DNA of 11,303 bases, taken from positions 1 through 11,303 of the forward strand of contig CAAGDT010000187.1 of NCBI GenBank assembly GCA_900768675.1, in the 5' to 3' direction. Below the pieces are notes generated by a model. The model was not told the DNA's origin. It searched no databases and saw nothing but the letters and a program-made list of their open reading frames with translations. This stretch comes from Oscillospiraceae bacterium (GTDB taxonomy: Bacteria; Bacillota; Clostridia; Oscillospirales; Ruminococcaceae). Shown here in pieces: positions 1-5,413 of the stretch (its first letter is position 1; every line of letters starts with the position of its first letter). The position numbers and the translations under genes were made by a program.

Positions 1-707
1 AAGTGACCTGCATTTTCCAGCACCACAAGCCCCGCATTCTTCATTTCCTTTTCCATTCTCTCCCCGTCGGAAAGAGGCGTTGAATCATCGTTTCTGCCCC
101 ATATAAGGAGAACCTCCTGTGTAATCAGCGGAAGCAGGGGAGACAAATCCTCGTTTACAGTCTTTACCAGGGTCTGCCGCATAAGGGGAGAAGCCGCAAG
201 ATAGTCCGCCGAGCCGTGCTTTTTGCGGAGATTTTCAAGGGCATTGGGGAAAAGAGTCTGCATTGGCTTTGTGGAAAGGAATTTTTTGCCCTTCTGATAA
301 AGGGCGGCTTTTTTCTTCGCCTTTTCCGACTGTACGGGCTTAATTCCCGCCGCACCGGTAAGTATAACCTTTTCGCAGGAAAGCGGGCAGTCCTTTCTTG
401 ATAGAAGCTTTATAATTATCCGCCCGCCGAAGCTATGCCCCAAAAGGACAGCCTTCTTTATCCCCAGCCTTTCGCAGAATTTCAGTATAAAATCTGCGTA
501 ATCGTCCACGCACCATGGCACGGGCGGCTCATCGGTTTCCCCGAAGCCGGGCAGGTCGGGAGCAACAACTCTGTAATCGGAGCGGCACTGCTCCACCACC
601 CCGGAGAAAAAGGTTATATTTGTACCCCAGCCGTGAAGCAGGAGAATAACCTCTCCCTCTCCCTCGTCAAGGTAATTTGTCTTTATGCCCTCAATATCGG
701 TAAACAA
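1..707 (-). CDS. alpha/beta hydrolase, 3' end outside the window
   Basis: Partial gene; 235 codons are visible and the gene runs off the left edge. It is an alpha/beta-hydrolase-fold enzyme of the haloperoxidase/esterase type; the substrate cannot be told from sequence. The fold signatures are in order: HGWG at residues 25-28 (oxyanion hole), PDLPGFG at 50-56, the nucleophile elbow GHSFGG with Ser92, the acid in WGRND (Asp207), and the catalytic His235 in AGH, the last full codon in the window. The whole triad is therefore present. No signal peptide is seen, so it is probably cytoplasmic. The start is a TTG at 705-707. There is no in-frame ATG or GTG between the upstream stop at 756-758 and this codon, and a GGAGGG (716-721) sits 8 nt before it. 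It is transcribed alone from the promoter at 747-775. The family is certain; the function is not. Confidence 0.88.
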   Translation of the reverse strand, partial: MFTDIEGIKTNYLDEGEGEVILLLHGWGTNITFFSGVVEQCRSDYRVVAPDLPGFGETDEPPVPWCVDDYADFILKFCERLGIKKAVLLGHSFGGRIIIKLLSRKDCPLSCEKVILTGAAGIKPVQSEKAKKKAALYQKGKKFLSTKPMQTLFPNALENLRKKHGSADYLAASPLMRQTLVKTVNEDLSPLLPLITQEVLLIWGRNDDSTPLSDGERMEKEMKNAGLVVLENAGH

Positions 708-746
708 AAGGAAAGCCCTCCGTATACTAATAAAAATACAAAGTAT

Positions 747-775
747 ATTATACTCTTATTATAGTATTTTGTCAA
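747..775 (-). promoter_or_regulatory. sigma-A promoter of the alpha/beta hydrolase gene
   Basis: Read on the minus strand, TTGACA (770-775) and TATAAT (747-752) are separated by 17 nt. Both hexamers match consensus exactly. Transcription would start near 740, giving a leader of roughly 33 nt before the TTG start at 707. It lies just downstream of the terminator of the small-protein cluster, so the hydrolase is an independent unit. Confidence 0.85.
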
Positions 776-819
776 GGAAAACAGGCAGGGATTTCCGCTG
801 CCCCAACCTATAAAACGAC

Positions 820-849
820 AAAAACCCCGCCATAGCGCAGGTGGCAGGG
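820..849 (-). terminator. rho-independent terminator of the small-protein cluster
   Basis: On the minus strand CCCTGCC (843-849) pairs with GGCGGGG (825-831), a 7-bp stem with one G-U pair and an 11-nt loop. It is followed by TTTTT (820-824) and a further T-run at 812-815. It begins 7 bases after the stop codon of the 45-aa gene. A weaker second hairpin with a TGTTTT tail follows at about 777-803, touching the hydrolase -35 box. The plus-strand reading has no T-run, so the direction is clear. Confidence 0.75.
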
Positions 850-855
850 AAAATG

Positions 856-993
856 TCATATAAGCAGATATAATAGCGCAAAGATTATGGGCTTTTCGGC
901 GCCCTGCCTGTAAAGGAGAATTACAAGAAGTATTACAAGCAGAGCGTCGCTGTCAGCAGAAAATGAGGACAGAAGCTTATCAATACCGTCCAT
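856..993 (-). CDS. 45-aa hydrophobic small protein, unknown function
   Basis: The product is 45 residues: a short polar N-terminus (MDGIDKLLSSFSADSD), a Leu/Ile/Val stretch (about residues 17-27), a charged turn RQGAEK, and a second hydrophobic stretch (PIIFALLYLLI) running to the C-terminus. Each stretch is about 11 residues. That is short for a full transmembrane helix but fits a re-entrant or membrane-surface hairpin. The ATG at 991-993 overlaps the end of the 266-aa gene (stop at 980-982) by 14 nt. There is no good Shine-Dalgarno, so translational coupling is likely. The frame is open up to 1080, but an earlier start would bury about 100 nt in the upstream gene and add an unrelated Arg-rich stretch. 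A terminator follows at once, which supports this being the last gene of the cluster. Leu-rich peptides of this shape occur in Clostridia, from memory; I know no function. Confidence 0.6.
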   Translation of the reverse strand: MDGIDKLLSSFSADSDALLVILLVILLYRQGAEKPIIFALLYLLI

Positions 994-1780
994 GGGCGCC
1001 GCTTCTTCCGCATTTCGGGCAGACGTACTGTCCCTTAGGCAAATCGCTTCTTTCGGGGCGTGGCGTTGCCGCCTGTGCAAAGCTTCGCATAATCTCTGTC
1101 TTGCTTTTCATTTCCGCCAGCATTTCCGCTGCGGATTTAAGCCCCTCGTCTGCGCCTGCGCCGTTTATAAGCTCCTCTGCGCTGTAAACCCCGTATTTCC
1201 CGCTGCTTTCTTCCGCTTCCTTTTTAGGTGCAGCAGCTTCTGCTCCGGAGTTTTCAGCGGTGGCTTCGGGGATTTCGTCAATGCTTCCGGCAATATCTTC
1301 TGCGCTTTCGCTCATTTCTTCGGATATTTCGGAAATGTCATCAATGCTTTCGGCAATATCCTCTGCACTTTCACCGATTTCTTCTGTTGCTTCGGAAATG
1401 TCATCAAGGCTTTCGGAGATTTCATCTGCGCTTTCTGCGGTTTCCTCTGCGCTCTCGGAAATTTCCTCTGCTGTTTCGGATATGTCATCAATGCTTTCAG
1501 CGATTTCCTCTGTGCTTTCTGCGGTTTCTTCTGCGCTCAGGTCGATTTCGCCTGCGCTCTCGGCGATTTCCGCTGCACTCTCTTCGATTTCTTCAGCAGC
1601 TTCGCCGATTTTCTCCGACTGAGCGGAAATATCGGCTTCAGTCGGCTTTTCTTCCTCCTCGGGTAGCTTTGTCTGCATAACGGGTCTTGCCCGCTTAAGC
1701 ATTTCCATAGCCTCTCTGATATACTCCTGCTGTTTTTTCTCCAGCTCCGCAGTGCTCATGCTGTCTTTCTTCCATTCCAT
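980..1780 (-). CDS. acidic heptad-repeat coiled-coil protein with C-terminal CPxCG, unknown function
   Basis: 266 residues. Residues 1-38 form a predicted charged helix. Residues 56-174 are 17 uninterrupted heptads of the form (E/D)(E/D)IxES(A/I), with hydrophobics spaced 4-3 as in a coiled coil and very high Glu/Asp/Ser content. A linker follows, rich in Ala, Gly and Ser, then a helical part (YSAEELI, and the stretch around AEMLAEMKSKTEIMRSF), and a CPKCG motif at 254-258. Only two Cys are visible, so a complete zinc ribbon would need a partner chain. There is no signal peptide or membrane segment. The ATG at 1778-1780 has GAAGGGG (1789-1795) 8 nt upstream, overlapping the stop of the preceding gene. 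A second Met at residue 8 has no good ribosome binding site. Function unrecognised; it looks like a scaffold or structural protein. The other open frames across the repeat are artefacts of its regular composition. Confidence 0.8.
   Translation of the reverse strand: MEWKKDSMSTAELEKKQQEYIREAMEMLKRARPVMQTKLPEEEEKPTEADISAQSEKIGEAAEEIEESAAEIAESAGEIDLSAEETAESTEEIAESIDDISETAEEISESAEETAESADEISESLDDISEATEEIGESAEDIAESIDDISEISEEMSESAEDIAGSIDEIPEATAENSGAEAAAPKKEAEESSGKYGVYSAEELINGAGADEGLKSAAEMLAEMKSKTEIMRSFAQAATPRPERSDLPKGQYVCPKCGRSGAHGRY
1259..1615 (-). repeat. 17 tandem 21-bp units encoding heptads
   Basis: The units encode residues 56-174 of the 266-aa protein. The basic period is 21 bp (7 codons). 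Superimposed is a 63-bp period (three heptads) in the last part: blocks opening with DDIS at residues 126 and 147 and DEIP at 168 share the same internal order. The block opening at residue 98 has four heptads, so one unit was gained there or lost elsewhere. The units have diverged in sequence but no frame is broken. Confidence 0.85.
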
Positions 1781-1793
1781 ATAAAAAACCCCT

Positions 1794-2111
1794 TCAGAAT
1801 AAATTTCCGGAAAGCCCGCTGTCCCGCAGCAGCGGGATTATCGACATTATCTTCATAAGCATAGCCGCCCGCTGGAGCTTCGCCTGATTTTCGGTGCGAA
1901 GATAGGGCTTAAGCGCCATAAGCAGCTTTGTATCCTTGTCCTCCTCGCTGAGCTTTGAGAAAATATCCATAAGCTTAAGGAGGGTATCGGCGTCGATATT
2001 CCCGAAAATCCCATCGTCCTTACTGTTATCCGGGGCGTCGCCGCCTTCGGATTTTTCGTTTCCCGAGGACATAAGCTGCATAAGCAGAGCGGAAATTGCG
2101 TCCATATCCAA
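1794..2111 (-). CDS. 105-aa conserved-type hypothetical protein
   Basis: 105 residues. An N-terminal segment with repeated Met/Leu (MDMDAISALLMQLMSS) is followed by a polar Gly/Asp/Ser linker. A helical C-terminal domain (about residues 40-105) contains DADTLLKLMDIFSKL, the stretch DKDTKLLMALKPYLR, and a Met/Leu-rich helix ending LLRDSGL. I recall similar short proteins with an 'LLLALKPHL' core in Clostridia but no assigned function. The start is set by AAGGAGG (2120-2126), which lies exactly 8 nt before a TTG (2109-2111). The in-frame GTG at 2145-2147 would place that Shine-Dalgarno inside the gene, and the ATG two codons later is 14 nt from it. The stop lies 13 nt before the ATG of the heptad protein, and its bases form part of that gene's ribosome binding site, so the two are cotranscribed. 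No membrane segment or signal peptide is evident. Confidence 0.75.
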   Translation of the reverse strand: MDMDAISALLMQLMSSGNEKSEGGDAPDNSKDDGIFGNIDADTLLKLMDIFSKLSEEDKDTKLLMALKPYLRTENQAKLQRAAMLMKIMSIIPLLRDSGLSGNLF

Positions 2112-2119
2112 AGGCGGCA

Positions 2120-2126
2120 CCTCCTT
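2120..2126 (-). promoter_or_regulatory. ribosome binding site fixing a TTG start
   Basis: AAGGAGG on the minus strand, 8 nt upstream of the TTG at 2109-2111. It is the strongest Shine-Dalgarno in the small-protein cluster and decides the start of the 105-aa gene. Confidence 0.75.
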
Positions 2127-2167
2127 CTGAAAAGCCGTATTCTGCACTTACTGCCCAAAAATAAAGC

Positions 2168-2193
2168 AAAAAACGGCTTTCGGCAAGCACCGT
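2168..2193 (-). terminator. possible terminator or attenuator after the 76-aa gene
   Basis: On the minus strand ACG(GT)GCTT pairs with AAGCCGT across a 5-nt loop, giving 7 bp with a 2-nt bulge, followed by TTTTTT (2168-2173). It lies between the 76-aa and 105-aa genes. The stem is weak, and no convincing promoter is visible between it and the next gene, so partial read-through (attenuation) is more likely than a full operon end. Confidence 0.4.
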
Positions 2194-2213
2194 AAAGGCG
2201 TTTTTTATAGCGC

Positions 2214-2444
2214 TTATTCCTTTTTGTCGCTGTCATTTCCGCCACCCATAAACTGGCGGCGGAATTTTTCCGCAAGGGCAGGATTGCTCATAACGGCGTT
2301 GATTTTTTCACGGTCGCTTTTGCTGAGCAGCGAGGTTATTTCCTCGGTATTGCCCGAGCTTAAGGAGCTTTTAAGCTTCTCCGGAGTAACGCCTAAACGT
2401 TTGCTTGCCGCTTCAATAAGGCTGTCGATGTTGAGATTTCCCAT
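2214..2444 (-). CDS. 76-aa conserved-type hypothetical protein
   Basis: 76 residues, mostly helical and soluble: MGNLNIDSLIEAASKRLGVTP at the N-terminus, then KLKSSLSSG, a predicted helix with LLSKSDREKINAVM, and the ending NPALAEKFRRQFMGGG plus a charged tail. The 'GVTPEKL' and 'NPALAEKF' segments resemble short helical hypothetical proteins in Clostridia, from memory; no function is known to me. The ATG at 2442-2444 follows an AAAGGA-type ribosome binding site (about 2454-2459). It is the first gene of the minus-strand cluster. Its promoter must lie in 2445-2661, shared head-to-head with the phosphoesterase gene, but no good minus-strand -35/-10 pair was found there. Confidence 0.75.
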   Translation of the reverse strand: MGNLNIDSLIEAASKRLGVTPEKLKSSLSSGNTEEITSLLSKSDREKINAVMSNPALAEKFRRQFMGGGNDSDKKE

Positions 2445-2572
2445 AGCAGTTCTTTCCTTTCACAGTTTTATATGCAGTTTTTCTGCCGGATATAACCCTT
2501 TTGTAATCAAAAGTGAAATGATTTAGGCAAACATAGCTAAAAAAATCAATAGATTTTTATATAATTTATTGT

Positions 2573-2602
2573 TTGACTTTGTGCATTTTGATGTGCTATA
2601 AT
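2573..2602 (+). promoter_or_regulatory. sigma-A promoter of the phosphoesterase gene
   Basis: TTGACT (2573-2578), an 18-nt spacer and TATAAT (2597-2602), with TGC immediately before the -10 box (extended -10, TGnTATAAT). Transcription would start near 2609, about 50 nt before the start codon. Confidence 0.8.
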
Positions 2603-2661
2603 ATATTGACGGGAGAGACGAAGTAAAACTATAACCCCCGCAGGAAGGAATCGTCATAATT

Positions 2662-3141
2662 ATGAAGATTATTGTTGTGGCAGATACCCATAAGGACTAC
2701 CAGAAGTACAAATCAATTATTGAGAAGAACAGCGACGCCGATTTGTTCATACACCTCGGCGACGGTGAACATGAGTACATAGACGTTGCAAACGAGAACC
2801 CTGATAAGAAGTTTATTTTTGTGCAGGGCGACTGCGATTTCGGAAGCCATAAGGCCACCGAGGTAGTAGAAGCGGGCGGGTATAAAATCCTCTGCGTTCA
2901 CGGCCACGAGCATAACGTAAGCGGCGGACTTGACCCGCTTATAAACGAGGCGAAGACCAGAGGCTGCCGTATTGCTCTCTACGGTCACACCCACATGTAC
3001 CGCACCGAATGTACCGACGGAGTTTATGTAATGAACCCCGGTGCGATTGACTCTCCCCGCGGCAAGAATAAGCCCTCCTACGGAGTTATCATTATTGATG
3101 ACACGGGTAAGCTTACAATGAATATTGTGGCTATGAAATAA
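2662..3141 (+). CDS. YfcE/MJ0936-family metallophosphoesterase
   Basis: 159 residues, the normal length for this small calcineurin-like phosphodiesterase family (YfcE, B. subtilis YsnB, MJ0936). The metal-binding motifs are in order: DTH (Asp8, His10), LGDGEH (Asp34), GDCD (56-59), HGHEH (His80, His82) and GHTH (His109, His111). Family members hydrolyse model phosphodiesters using two divalent metals; the physiological substrate is generally unknown. One oddity: the third motif is normally GN(C)D, whose Asn bridges the metals, and here it reads GDCD with Asp57. A GGAAGGA-type ribosome binding site precedes the ATG. It has its own promoter and terminator, so it is monocistronic and cytoplasmic. 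It reads divergently from the small-protein cluster, but no functional link is visible. Confidence 0.9.
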   Translation: MKIIVVADTHKDYQKYKSIIEKNSDADLFIHLGDGEHEYIDVANENPDKKFIFVQGDCDFGSHKATEVVEAGGYKILCVHGHEHNVSGGLDPLINEAKTRGCRIALYGHTHMYRTECTDGVYVMNPGAIDSPRGKNKPSYGVIIIDDTGKLTMNIVAMK

Positions 3142-3155
3142 TATAGTATATGTTT

Positions 3156-3190
3156 AATGCCCCGCATTTGTTACAGCGGGGCATTTGTTA
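3156..3190 (+). terminator. terminator of the phosphoesterase gene
   Basis: AATGCCCCGC (3156-3165) pairs perfectly with GCGGGGCATT (3176-3185), a 10-bp stem with a 10-nt loop. The T-tract is weak (TGTTAT). It lies 14 nt after the stop codon and insulates the groESL promoter downstream. Confidence 0.75.
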
Positions 3191-3271
3191 TAGCTTTTGC
3201 ATATATCTGCTGCATATTGGTAAAAACTATTGTATATCTTTAACAAAATTGAAAAAAATCGCAAAAACTAC

Positions 3272-3300
3272 TTGATTTTTTGCCCCAAAGTGATTACAAT
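3272..3300 (+). promoter_or_regulatory. sigma-A promoter of groESL
   Basis: TTGATT (3272-3277), 17-nt spacer, TACAAT (3295-3300). The expected start site near 3307 puts the first CIRCE at about +5, the usual arrangement for HrcA-repressed groE operons. Confidence 0.85.
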
Positions 3301-3310
3301 ATGACTATGG

Positions 3311-3337
3311 TTAGCACTTAGAAGCTAAGAGTGCTAA
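3311..3337 (+). promoter_or_regulatory. CIRCE operator 1 (HrcA binding site)
   Basis: TTAGCACTT-N9-GAGTGCTAA. Against the consensus TTAGCACTC-N9-GAGTGCTAA it matches 17 of 18 arm positions. It lies just downstream of the predicted start site, so binding of the heat-shock repressor HrcA would block groESL transcription until stress. Confidence 0.93.
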
Positions 3338-3360
3338 CACTCAACCGAGACGAGTGCTAA
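3334..3360 (+). promoter_or_regulatory. CIRCE operator 2, overlapping operator 1
   Basis: CTAACACTC-N9-GAGTGCTAA, with the canonical 9-nt spacer. The right arm is perfect; the left arm matches 7 of 9. Its left arm shares CTAA (3334-3337) with the right arm of operator 1, so the two centres are 23 bp apart. The exact spacer and intact arm make a second HrcA site more likely than chance. Confidence 0.7.
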
Positions 3361-3372
3361 ACAGGTTGAGTG
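3338..3372 (+). repeat. 9-bp inverted repeat in the groESL leader
   Basis: CACTCAACC (3338-3346) and GGTTGAGTG (3364-3372) are perfect reverse complements around a 17-nt loop. In RNA this stem uses bases of the left arm of CIRCE 2 and encloses its right arm, so the two structures compete. It lies about 40 nt before the groES start. Confidence 0.6.
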
Positions 3373-3414
3373 GGGCACTTCGGCTGACCGAAAACCAACA
3401 GGAGGTAATTAAAA

Positions 3415-3699
3415 ATGAAAATCAGACCATTAGCAGACAGAGTTGTTATTAAATTCCTCGAAGCAGAGGAAACCACAAAGGGCGGAATTATCCTTTCCAG
3501 CGCAGCTCAGGAAAAGCCCCAGGTTGCTGAAATCCTTGCAGTAGGTCCCGGCGGAGTTGTTGACGGTAAGGAAGTTAAGATGGAAGTTAAGGTAGGAGAT
3601 AAGGTTCTTACCGGTAAGTACTCCGGAACAGAAGTTAAGGTTGACGGAGAAAAGTACACAATCGTTCGTCAGAGCGATATTCTTGCAGTTGTAGATTAA
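3415..3699 (+). CDS. groES: GroES co-chaperonin (Cpn10)
   Basis: 94 residues, the standard length. It begins MKIRPLADRVVIK, with the mobile loop EETTKGGIILSSAAQEKPQ (about 18-36) that docks on GroEL, and has the conserved VGPG and VGDKVL segments and a C-terminal DILAVVD. As a heptameric lid it caps the GroEL cavity during ATP-driven folding in the cytoplasm. The start is set by AGGAGG 9 nt upstream of the ATG. It is the first gene of a two-gene operon, with groEL 19 nt downstream, under HrcA/CIRCE control. Nothing unusual in the protein itself. Confidence 0.98.
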   Translation: MKIRPLADRVVIKFLEAEETTKGGIILSSAAQEKPQVAEILAVGPGGVVDGKEVKMEVKVGDKVLTGKYSGTEVKVDGEKYTIVRQSDILAVVD

Positions 3700-3718
3700 T
3701 TAAAAGGAGACGATAATT

Positions 3719-5353
3719 ATGGCAAAGCAGATTATTTACGGCGAGGAAGCTCGCAAGTCCTTACAGGCAGGCATCGACAAGCTTGCCGATACAGTTAAAA
3801 TCACCCTTGGACCTAAGGGCAGAAACGTAGTTCTCGACAAGAAGTTCGGCGCTCCCCTTATCACAAACGACGGCGTTACAATCGCCAAGGAAATCGACCT
3901 TGAGGACCCCTTTGAGAACATGGGCGCTCAGCTTGTAAAGGAAGTTTCCACAAAGACAAACGACGCAGCAGGCGACGGTACAACAACAGCTACTCTTCTT
4001 GCTCAGGCTCTTATCAGAGAGGGTATGAAGAACGTTGCTGCAGGCGCTAATCCTATGGTAGTTAAGCGTGGTATTGAAAAGGCAGTTGACGCCTGCGTTG
4101 CTGAAATACAGAAGAACTCCGAAAAAATCAAGAGCAGCGAGGATATTGCAAGAGTTGCAACCGTTTCCAGCGGCAGCGAGGTTGTAGGCAAGCTTATTTC
4201 CGAAGCTATGGCAAAGGTATCTGCTGACGGCGTTATCACAATCGAAGAAAGCAAGACTGCTGAAACCTACAGCGAGGTTGTAGAGGGTATGCAGTTCGAC
4301 AGAGGCTACATTTCTCCCTATATGGCAACAGACGGAGACAAGATGATTGCTGACCTCGACAACCCCTATATCCTTATTACAGATAAGAAGATTTCCGTTA
4401 TCCAGGACCTTCTCCCGCTTCTTGAACAGATTGTAAAGACAGGAAGCAAGCTGCTTATAATCGCAGAGGACATCGAGGGCGAGGCTCTTACAACCCTTAT
4501 CCTCAACAAGCTCAGAGGCACCTTCAACTGCGTAGCAGTAAAGGCTCCCGGCTTCGGCGACAGACGTAAGGAGATGCTTACCGATATCGCAATCCTCACC
4601 GGCGGTCAGGTAATCACCAGCGACCTTGGTCTTGAGCTTGCAGACGCAACACTCGATATGCTTGGCCGTGCTAAGCAGGTTAAGGTTACAAAGGAAAACA
4701 CAACAATCGTTGACGGCGCAGGCAGCAGCGAGGAAATCAGGGAAAGAGTAAACCAGATAAGAAACGCTATCGGCGAAACAACCAGCGATTTCGACAAGGA
4801 AAAGCTCCAGGAGAGACTTGCTAAGCTTTCCGGCGGTGTTGCAGTTATCAAGGTAGGCGCTGCAACCGAAATCGAAATGAAGGAAAAGAAGCTTAGAATC
4901 GAAGACGCTCTTGCTGCAACAAAGGCTGCTGTTGAAGAAGGTATTGTTGCAGGCGGCGGTACTGCCCTTATTAATACTATGGGTGCAGTAGAAGCTCTTA
5001 TCGCAACTCTTGAGGGCGACGAAAAGACAGGCGCTAAGATTGTTCTCCGTGCCCTTGAAGAGCCCGTTCGTCAGATTGCTGCTAACGCAGGTCTTGAAGG
5101 CTCCGTAATTATCGACAACATCAGAAGAAACGGCAAGAACGGCTACGGCTTCGACGCATTCAAGGAAGTTTACGGCGATATGATTGAAGCAGGAATCGTA
5201 GACCCTGCAAAGGTAACACGTTCCGCACTCCAGAACGCTGCTTCCGTTGCTGCAATGGTTCTTACAACCGAGAGCCTTGTAACAGACATCAAGGAAGAAG
5301 CTCCCGCAGCTGCTCCCGCAGGCGGTATGGGCGGCATGGGCGGTATGTATTAA
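3719..5353 (+). CDS. groEL: GroEL chaperonin (Cpn60)
   Basis: 544 residues, normal length. The ATP-binding elements are in place: TLGPKGRN at 29-36, Asp51 in TNDG, and DGTTT at 86-90. The apical domain contains the usual DRGYISPY segment, the equatorial domain returns with AGGGTALI, and the C-terminus is the typical Gly-Met tail (GGMGGMGGMY). It is a tetradecameric ATP-driven folding machine acting with GroES. An AAAGGAG site precedes the ATG in a 19-nt gap after groES. A terminator follows 22 nt after the stop. The codon choice of a highly expressed gene leaves a long antisense frame open, which is not a gene. Confidence 0.99.
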   Translation: MAKQIIYGEEARKSLQAGIDKLADTVKITLGPKGRNVVLDKKFGAPLITNDGVTIAKEIDLEDPFENMGAQLVKEVSTKTNDAAGDGTTTATLLAQALIREGMKNVAAGANPMVVKRGIEKAVDACVAEIQKNSEKIKSSEDIARVATVSSGSEVVGKLISEAMAKVSADGVITIEESKTAETYSEVVEGMQFDRGYISPYMATDGDKMIADLDNPYILITDKKISVIQDLLPLLEQIVKTGSKLLIIAEDIEGEALTTLILNKLRGTFNCVAVKAPGFGDRRKEMLTDIAILTGGQVITSDLGLELADATLDMLGRAKQVKVTKENTTIVDGAGSSEEIRERVNQIRNAIGETTSDFDKEKLQERLAKLSGGVAVIKVGAATEIEMKEKKLRIEDALAATKAAVEEGIVAGGGTALINTMGAVEALIATLEGDEKTGAKIVLRALEEPVRQIAANAGLEGSVIIDNIRRNGKNGYGFDAFKEVYGDMIEAGIVDPAKVTRSALQNAASVAAMVLTTESLVTDIKEEAPAAAPAGGMGGMGGMY

Positions 5354-5375
5354 TCCCTTTCCGAACAGAAGATTC

Positions 5376-5413
5376 AAGGGCACTGTACTTCGGTACGGTG
5401 CCTTTGTTTTTTT
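5376..5413 (+). terminator. terminator of groESL
   Basis: A 13-bp stem (5376-5388 with 5393-5405, two G-U pairs) with a TTCG tetraloop, followed by a run of seven T (5407-5413). A very stable intrinsic terminator. Confidence 0.92.

Noticed and set aside
435..764. Plus-strand 109-codon frame opposite the hydrolase
   Set aside because: It covers the hydrolase start and promoter, has no ribosome binding site, and its product lacks any domain. The minus-strand reading has a complete catalytic triad.
994..1080. Longer N-terminus for the 45-aa protein
   Set aside because: It adds 29 Arg/Ala-rich residues read from the CPxCG end of the upstream gene, with about 100 nt of overlap and no ribosome binding site.
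992..1680. Several plus-strand open frames of 120-224 codons opposite the heptad gene
   Set aside because: A 21-bp repeat without stops in one frame tends to be open in all frames. The minus-strand frame has the ribosome binding site, neighbours and terminator, and the others yield low-complexity Phe/Cys/Arg or Ser/Leu/Ile repeats.
2112..2147. GTG start extending the 105-aa protein by 12 residues
   Set aside because: It would put the AAGGAGG Shine-Dalgarno inside the coding region, and it lacks a ribosome binding site of its own.
2445..2572. Minus-strand promoter for the small-protein cluster
   Set aside because: Candidate pairs such as ATGCAC/TATATA or TTGATT/TAAATC match consensus too poorly to report as features.
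3761..5383. 540-codon open frame antisense to groEL
   Set aside because: A shadow of groEL codon bias: the product is Cys-rich with no fold signature, it has no ribosome binding site, and it would start inside the groESL terminator region.
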